This document shows, in pieces, positions 58,788 to 64,000 of a DNA stretch of 64,000 nt (positions are counted from its first letter, which is position 1; each line of letters opens with the position of its first letter). This DNA comes from Vespa crabro (lineage: Eukaryota; Arthropoda; Insecta; Hymenoptera; Vespidae): NCBI RefSeq assembly GCF_910589235.1, contig NC_060964.1, forward strand, positions 2,946,490 through 3,010,489, read 5' to 3'. The notes below the pieces were generated by a model, which made no database searches, was not told where the DNA came from, and saw nothing but the letters and a program-made list of their open reading frames with translations. Made by a program: the position numbers and the translations under genes.

Positions 58788-58793
58788 TTTATT
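58788..58793 (-). terminator. Poly(A) signal of supervillin
   Basis: Minus-strand AATAAA about 55 bp beyond the supervillin stop codon (58848-58850). Confidence 0.5.
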
Positions 58794-58847
58794 AAACGCT
58801 TTACAAGAACACCTATTTCTCGTAAAATATATAAACCAGGCAACTAA

Positions 58848-59734
58848 TCAAAACAATCCTACCTCTTTTTTGAGATTCACTTGCTTCCACATAGGAAGTT
58901 CTTGAAATTCTTCTTTACTCATTCCCAATAATTCCTGTGTAAAAATATTTCGTTATATAAAAAAAATCATAAAAATAATTCACAAATAGTTTAGTAACAA
59001 ATATAATTAAAAATATAAAGTATAAAATAATAAAGTATTTTCAAATAAAAGGGCGTATCTATTAAATGTTTGTAGTGAAAAAGAAAAAGTAAAAGGAAAT
59101 AATATATAAAATAGAAAACTAACTTGAAAATGCTGTTGAGATAAGTAAAGTTCAAGCCTTGTGGGATCAACTCCAACTGGTAGTGGTCGTTGTAATAATT
59201 GAGCTGGTGGGTAAGTGCTTTGTGTTAATCGAGCCAGCTCACTTTCAACTTTCAGCATTTCACCTGGATTTCGGCCCTCCTAATAATAAAATAAACATTA
59301 TAATACTATTTGTATATTATCATGTAAGATTCATGCAGAATTTTTATTTCTGTAATTCCTTAAAAGTTCATTTTTATTACTACCTGCATATTTAATTCCG
59401 CAATATCGTCGCGGTATGTCCACGTAGGAAATAGATTTATAAATTGCAATGGCTCTAAGCCAGCCCAGACTAGATATATTGGGAATTTTGTAATATTTGG
59501 GTGAATACTTTCCCAATACTGGATTGCCATAGTCATTGTAGTTTTTCTTTCAGCTTGCCATCTTACTGCTTTACTACCAGAATGATCTTCAGCTTCAGAA
59601 TCAGGCCACCATCCTTGCCATATCCATACCTCATTTTTATTGTCGAGTAAAAATAAGGCTGTTGAAAAATAATAGATATCTTTTTCATTTAGAAACTGTA
59701 ATGTGGTGATATAAATTTTTATATCTTCTAAACT

Positions 59735-59776
<42 letters not shown>

Positions 59777-61828
59777 TCAACAATACCTGGCTGATTAACC
59801 TGATACAATTCATCTTGCAAAAAGGGAAAAGGAGTAGGCAGATGACCACGATGTAGACATAGTATTTCTGTTACTTTAAATTCTTTAGTAATACTGGAGA
59901 AATGGAATAATCTTGGTGTGTGATCTTGAATTTGATCTTTTTTTAAAGAAATATATAAAGTCTTATTCATTCCACCTAATGCTAAAAGAAACAACAGTTA
60001 TTGTTTATAATCTTGACAAAAAAATTAATATCAAGGATCGATCTTTTAACAATATTCAGATTTTAAATGTTATTAAATATCAGATAATACAATAATCTTA
60101 CCATTAAAGAATTCTTCAGGTTCTGCACCCTCATTAATTTCGAAAATGTCTAAATCAATTTCAAATGTTAATCCAAATTCTTCCAGTCGCTTATCTTTAA
60201 TTTTATTAGCAGCAAACAATGCATTCTAAAAAAAAAAAAAATAAATAAAAAAAAATAAAAATAAAATGTAAGCCAAAAATATTGTAACTACAAAACATAA
60301 ATATTTGATCTCATATTAGATAATTTGAATGATACAATTAAAAAGAATACCTTTCTTATGTGAGGCAATGCATTAGATCCATGCCACACATAGATTTTTG
60401 CACCTTTGATATCTAATAAAAGGAATGAACCTCGACTTCTCAATTGACGAGTGCTACAAGGTATTTCAGTCAAAAATATTTCCGATTCAAGTGTGCCTCT
60501 ACAAATATACAATCTCCATTGTTGATCATATCTTTTATCTGCTTTTTTACCCATGTGTATTACCATTCCTCCAGAAAATAAATTTAAAAAAGCAGCTGGT
60601 TCATAACCTTGAACTACACGAATCTAATACGAATAATAAATACATTCGGAAGATAAGAAATAAATAATGTAAATAATTTCAATTTAATGAAATACCAATA
60701 ACCATACCTGTGGTCCTTGTTCATTATCAAGTTCTACTGTAAGCAAAGCTGCTGCACCTTGTTCGTTTAAAGATGCATTTTTTCCTTGCCAAATAAAATA
60801 CACCGAACGATCTCTTCCTTTTGCGGAATGTTTAGATTGTAACCCGCTAAGTTCACGTCCTAAATAAATAAATATATTCAGTATTATACATATAATAATT
60901 TAAAAACAAAAAAGGATAAAATAAAGAAAATTGAAAAATAAAAAAATAAAAGAGGAATATGTTATGATTATTTTTATAATATAGTAAAATTATTAGTATT
61001 TTACCAGTAATAGTAACTGAGTACATCCAACGTATGATGTAACTATCTCCTGTATAAAATTGTCCATTTGACAAATTATCCAATAATGTATGTGAAAATT
61101 CATCTATATGCCATACATTTATACTTGTAGTTTCGACAGTATATTGTTTCATTAACTGAAATATAATGGAAGCATTTTATTAATATTTTTTTTTAAAAGA
61201 TATTCAAACAAATTAACTAATTTTTTTCGTAAAACAACATTTATTGATCATTATTTATTAACTATTATTCACTATCATCATGCGAATAACTACCTCATCA
61301 TCATACCAACCAGTTCCTCTTCCTAAATGACATCCCTTAATATTTAAATCAACAGGTGTATTGTTTGGTTCTATTATAACATTCAAATTACATGGCTCTA
61401 CAATTATTGTTCCATCGATTTGTTCTTTATCTTTAATAGTTTTCATTTTAATAATACCAGCAACATTTGGCCAATCAAGAAATTTTTCACGGAAAAGAAC
61501 TGTTTCAACGTGTTGAGTTAATTTTGCAAATAAGCACCATGAAGGTCTTGTTTTTTCAGTTTTTATATCAGTAAGTAATTTATTACGTCTTCCAATCATA
61601 AATGCTGCATTGATTGGACAAATTGCACATTCTGTATAGTCATAACCTTCCTTCCATAATTCCGTGGCAAGACGGGTGGCAACTTTTTTCTTATTATTTG
61701 AGGCTCTTTTACCAGTCCATATATACATTTCACTTCCAAAATCAAATACCAGTATCTTTATAGAAAGTAGGATGAAAAACATGTAACAAAATATAGCATA
61801 GTAATAATAATAGTAATAATGATGATGA

Positions 61829-61900
<72 letters not shown>

Positions 61901-63944
61901 CAATAAAATACGCTAAAAAAAAAACTAGTAAAAAGATAAATAATAAAAATAGATTTTTTACCTTGTTCAAGTCCAACATTTCAATCTTTGGTATAGCACC
62001 CCAATATTTTTCAAGAGGAACTAATTCTTCATCCTTAACTTCATATATCATATTTGTATTAATTATAGCAGATTCGTATAATTCATCTTCATCGGGATGA
62101 CCACCATCAATCACTAAAATTTACAATCACAATTAATTATAACTTTAAATCTATTAATATTAAATATATTAAGCAGTAACAAAAAATATTACCATCAATA
62201 TCAGTATCTATGCCAAGATAATTCCAAAATTGTTTAATTTGACTTCTTGTACAAGTTATTTTATCTTCATTAATTGTAATAACTTGAGATGCTTGACAAC
62301 CTAGATCTTTATTCTGCTGAATACTTAATGCTATTTCTGCTGCACGAGCTTTTTCAATAACATTACTGTATTTTCCCACATAATTATAAACCTATAAGCA
62401 ACAATGAATCAAGATTTTTCTTATTTCCATATTAATAATAAAATATTATAAAACAATGAATTAAATAAAGAAAAGATCAATTAATTTTAATCATGACAAT
62501 TAAGCATACGTAATACTAAGAATAAATCTATGAATAATATAATACCTCTGATTTTGTAACTAATACATAAGTATCACCACTATTGATACTATTAGCTACT
62601 GGTTCAACCAGTCTAGCTTGAACATGACGCCTGCCTTTTACCATAATCAACATTAAATCTTTATACGGTCGTAGTTTATTCATAGTATAATTTGCATCAG
62701 CAATATTTCTTAACGTTATAGCGCTAAAATCTTCCGTAGAAGCTAGTCCAGCGAGAGCTTCTACAGCCAAGGCTGAATTTTTAGCAACTAAAAATTAACA
62801 AATATTACACAATGTGTGCATTTCAATCTACAAATCTAATAATAGATATTTACATACATTATAATCATTTCGAAAAAATTTTCCTTATTTAAATATATTG
62901 ACATATATTTATGTATTATTTACATGAACACATATATACTTACGTTTCTCTACGTTTAAACTTCTCATTACCTTCTCTGCAATTCCTGTAGAAACTTCAG
63001 TATACTCAGATTTTAAATCAGTACGCGATGCTAGTAATTTTATAGGATTTTTTGAAGCTGCACGCCTTTTCTGTGTTTGTATATTTCGTTTTTGGCCTAG
63101 TCTATGCGATAGAAAAATAAATATATATATTTTTTATTTCCTAAAGGATCGTATCTTTTTTTATCATACAGATAAAGTAAAATGCATCATTACTTACAAT
63201 TCTGAATGCGATGTAATTACGTCAAAAGCATTTTCATCTAAACTAAAACGTTCAGTCTCACATTTTTTCAAAGATACTCCAGTATAGAAAGATGTAAAAG
63301 TTTCGTCATCTACTTTAGGAACAGATACAGTTGCTAACGCAGTAGATTTAGTTTTATTTTCTTCACCTAAAATATACATTAATATAACCATTATAAATGT
63401 TTTTTTTAATAAAGTTAATTTAATTAGATATAATAATTAAATGTAATTATTATATTAATGTATTAATTTAAAAAAGAAAAAAAACGAACCACTTTCGTCG
63501 CTGGCAGGTTCTGAGAAACTTCTTCTTACTGTAATAGGTGAATCTTTGCTTGGACTTGATGGTGTCGAAAGAACATCTTTTGTATCTAATAAAATTTAAA
63601 TTATTATTGGACTTGATATAAAATAAAAAGTAAATGTTATCTTTAGCTACAAAATTCATTTTTAAAATACCTTTTCGTCCTTTAAATCTTTCCGGCCTTG
63701 GTCTTTTTTTCTTGTCTGTGATATTGTTTATAACTTCAATGCAAAGTGAAGACGAACTCTCTTCTAAATTTTCTGTTTGTTCCACCTTCATTTTACCTGC
63801 TACTGTAAATTTAATAGCATCTGGTGCAGCAATTCTTTTCTTCCATCCTTCTGTAGCAGATTCTAATTTACCAAGACAATCAGCTAATACACCTTGTCTA
63901 ATCGTTAATTCTTCCTTATTAAACGTAGCGCTGCAAAGTACATC
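58848..63944 (-). CDS. Svil: Supervillin, C-terminal part (gelsolin repeats and villin headpiece), truncated by the window
   Basis: Sixteen exons read leftwards: 63944-63671, 63585-63490, 63366-63198, 63101-62944, 62787-62546, 62391-62193, 62113-61962, 61755-61294, 61155-61005, 60859-60708, 60623-60351, 60225-60102, 59981-59787, 59658-59384, 59279-59124, 58934-58848; 3165 nt, 1054 residues plus stop, phases consistent. The first visible exon starts at an acceptor, so the N-terminal myosin-binding region lies beyond the right edge. Recognised in order: a short TFT(V)AGK-type segment, gelsolin-like repeats (for example MVKGRRHVQARLVEP, VFDFGSEMYIWTGK, INVWHIDEF, VYFIWQG, IYVWHG, LLDNKNEVWIWQGWWP), then a villin headpiece (MSKEEFQELPMWKQVNLKKE, then VGLF and stop). 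Supervillin is a membrane-associated actin and myosin II organiser. Oddities: the headpiece crown Lys is Val (KKEVGLF), and one intron has a weak donor (GTTCGT at 63489). Confidence 0.92.
59736..59775. repeat. (TAA)n in supervillin intron
   Basis: About 13 TAA units. Confidence 0.93.
61801..61907. repeat. (AAT)n array in supervillin intron
   Basis: A long AAT run (about 20 perfect units at 61840-61897) with GAT and AAC variants at its ends. It translates to a poly-Ile artefact. Confidence 0.95.
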
Positions 63945-64000
63945 CTAAGGATACAAGAATATAATTAAAATATCAGAAATAATAACTAATAAAGATAATG

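Noticed and set aside
63091..63101. Alternative acceptor (CTAG|GCC) for the fourth visible supervillin exon
   Set aside because: It would break the reading frame with the preceding exon. The acceptor five bases upstream on the minus strand (exon starting at 63101) keeps the phase.

Overview
The window is AT-rich (roughly three quarters A+T) insect nuclear DNA. It has short GT-AG introns, TATA/Inr promoters, and very many microsatellites and homopurine/homopyrimidine tracts. The gene content (insect-type secreted cuticle-like proteins, a supervillin, a senataxin-type helicase) and base composition best fit a hymenopteran, probably an aculeate. No species marker is visible, so this is inference. 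I saw no bacterial genes, CRISPR arrays, rRNA or tRNA.

Layout. Left half (1-40,000): sparse and repeat-rich. It carries three plus-strand genes for secreted proteins, each with a TATA box, an initiator about 31-33 bp downstream and a short first exon. They are (i) a 735-residue Gln/Ala-rich matrix or cuticle protein spanning 3570-24964, whose signal peptide is split by a 15.8-kb first intron; (ii) a 439-residue low-complexity cuticle-like protein at 33903-35690; (iii) a 98-residue small secreted protein at 39231-39687. The noncoding DNA between them is filled with (TA)n, (TC)n, (GATA)n, (CATA)n, (TG)n and (ATT)n arrays, several diverged tandem duplications of 90-340 bp, and mariner-end-like fragments.

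Right half (40,300-64,000): gene-dense. An intronless MATH-BTB (SPOP-like) gene lies on the minus strand (40317-41312). It is divergent from a 14-exon gene (42376-48868, 1735 residues) that joins an N-terminal FHA domain to a senataxin/Sen1-type superfamily 1 helicase. Next is a 6-coding-exon gene (50889-57005, 1612 residues) with a huge disordered N-terminal region and a C-terminal CDY-like crotonase domain. Convergent with it is the 3' part of supervillin on the minus strand (58848-63944, 16 coding exons, running off the right edge).

For every multi-exon gene I joined the exons by hand; reading phase is preserved across all junctions and each total is a whole number of codons. The secreted genes plausibly act together in cuticle or another extracellular matrix. 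The right-hand genes are nuclear or cytoskeletal genes with no evident shared pathway. I found no convincing new multi-gene system. The most unusual items are the FHA-helicase fusion with a cluster of SUMO-interaction-like motifs, the crotonase protein lacking both catalytic glutamates and a chromodomain, and the two alternative in-frame starts that each give a signal peptide for the Gln/Ala-rich protein.
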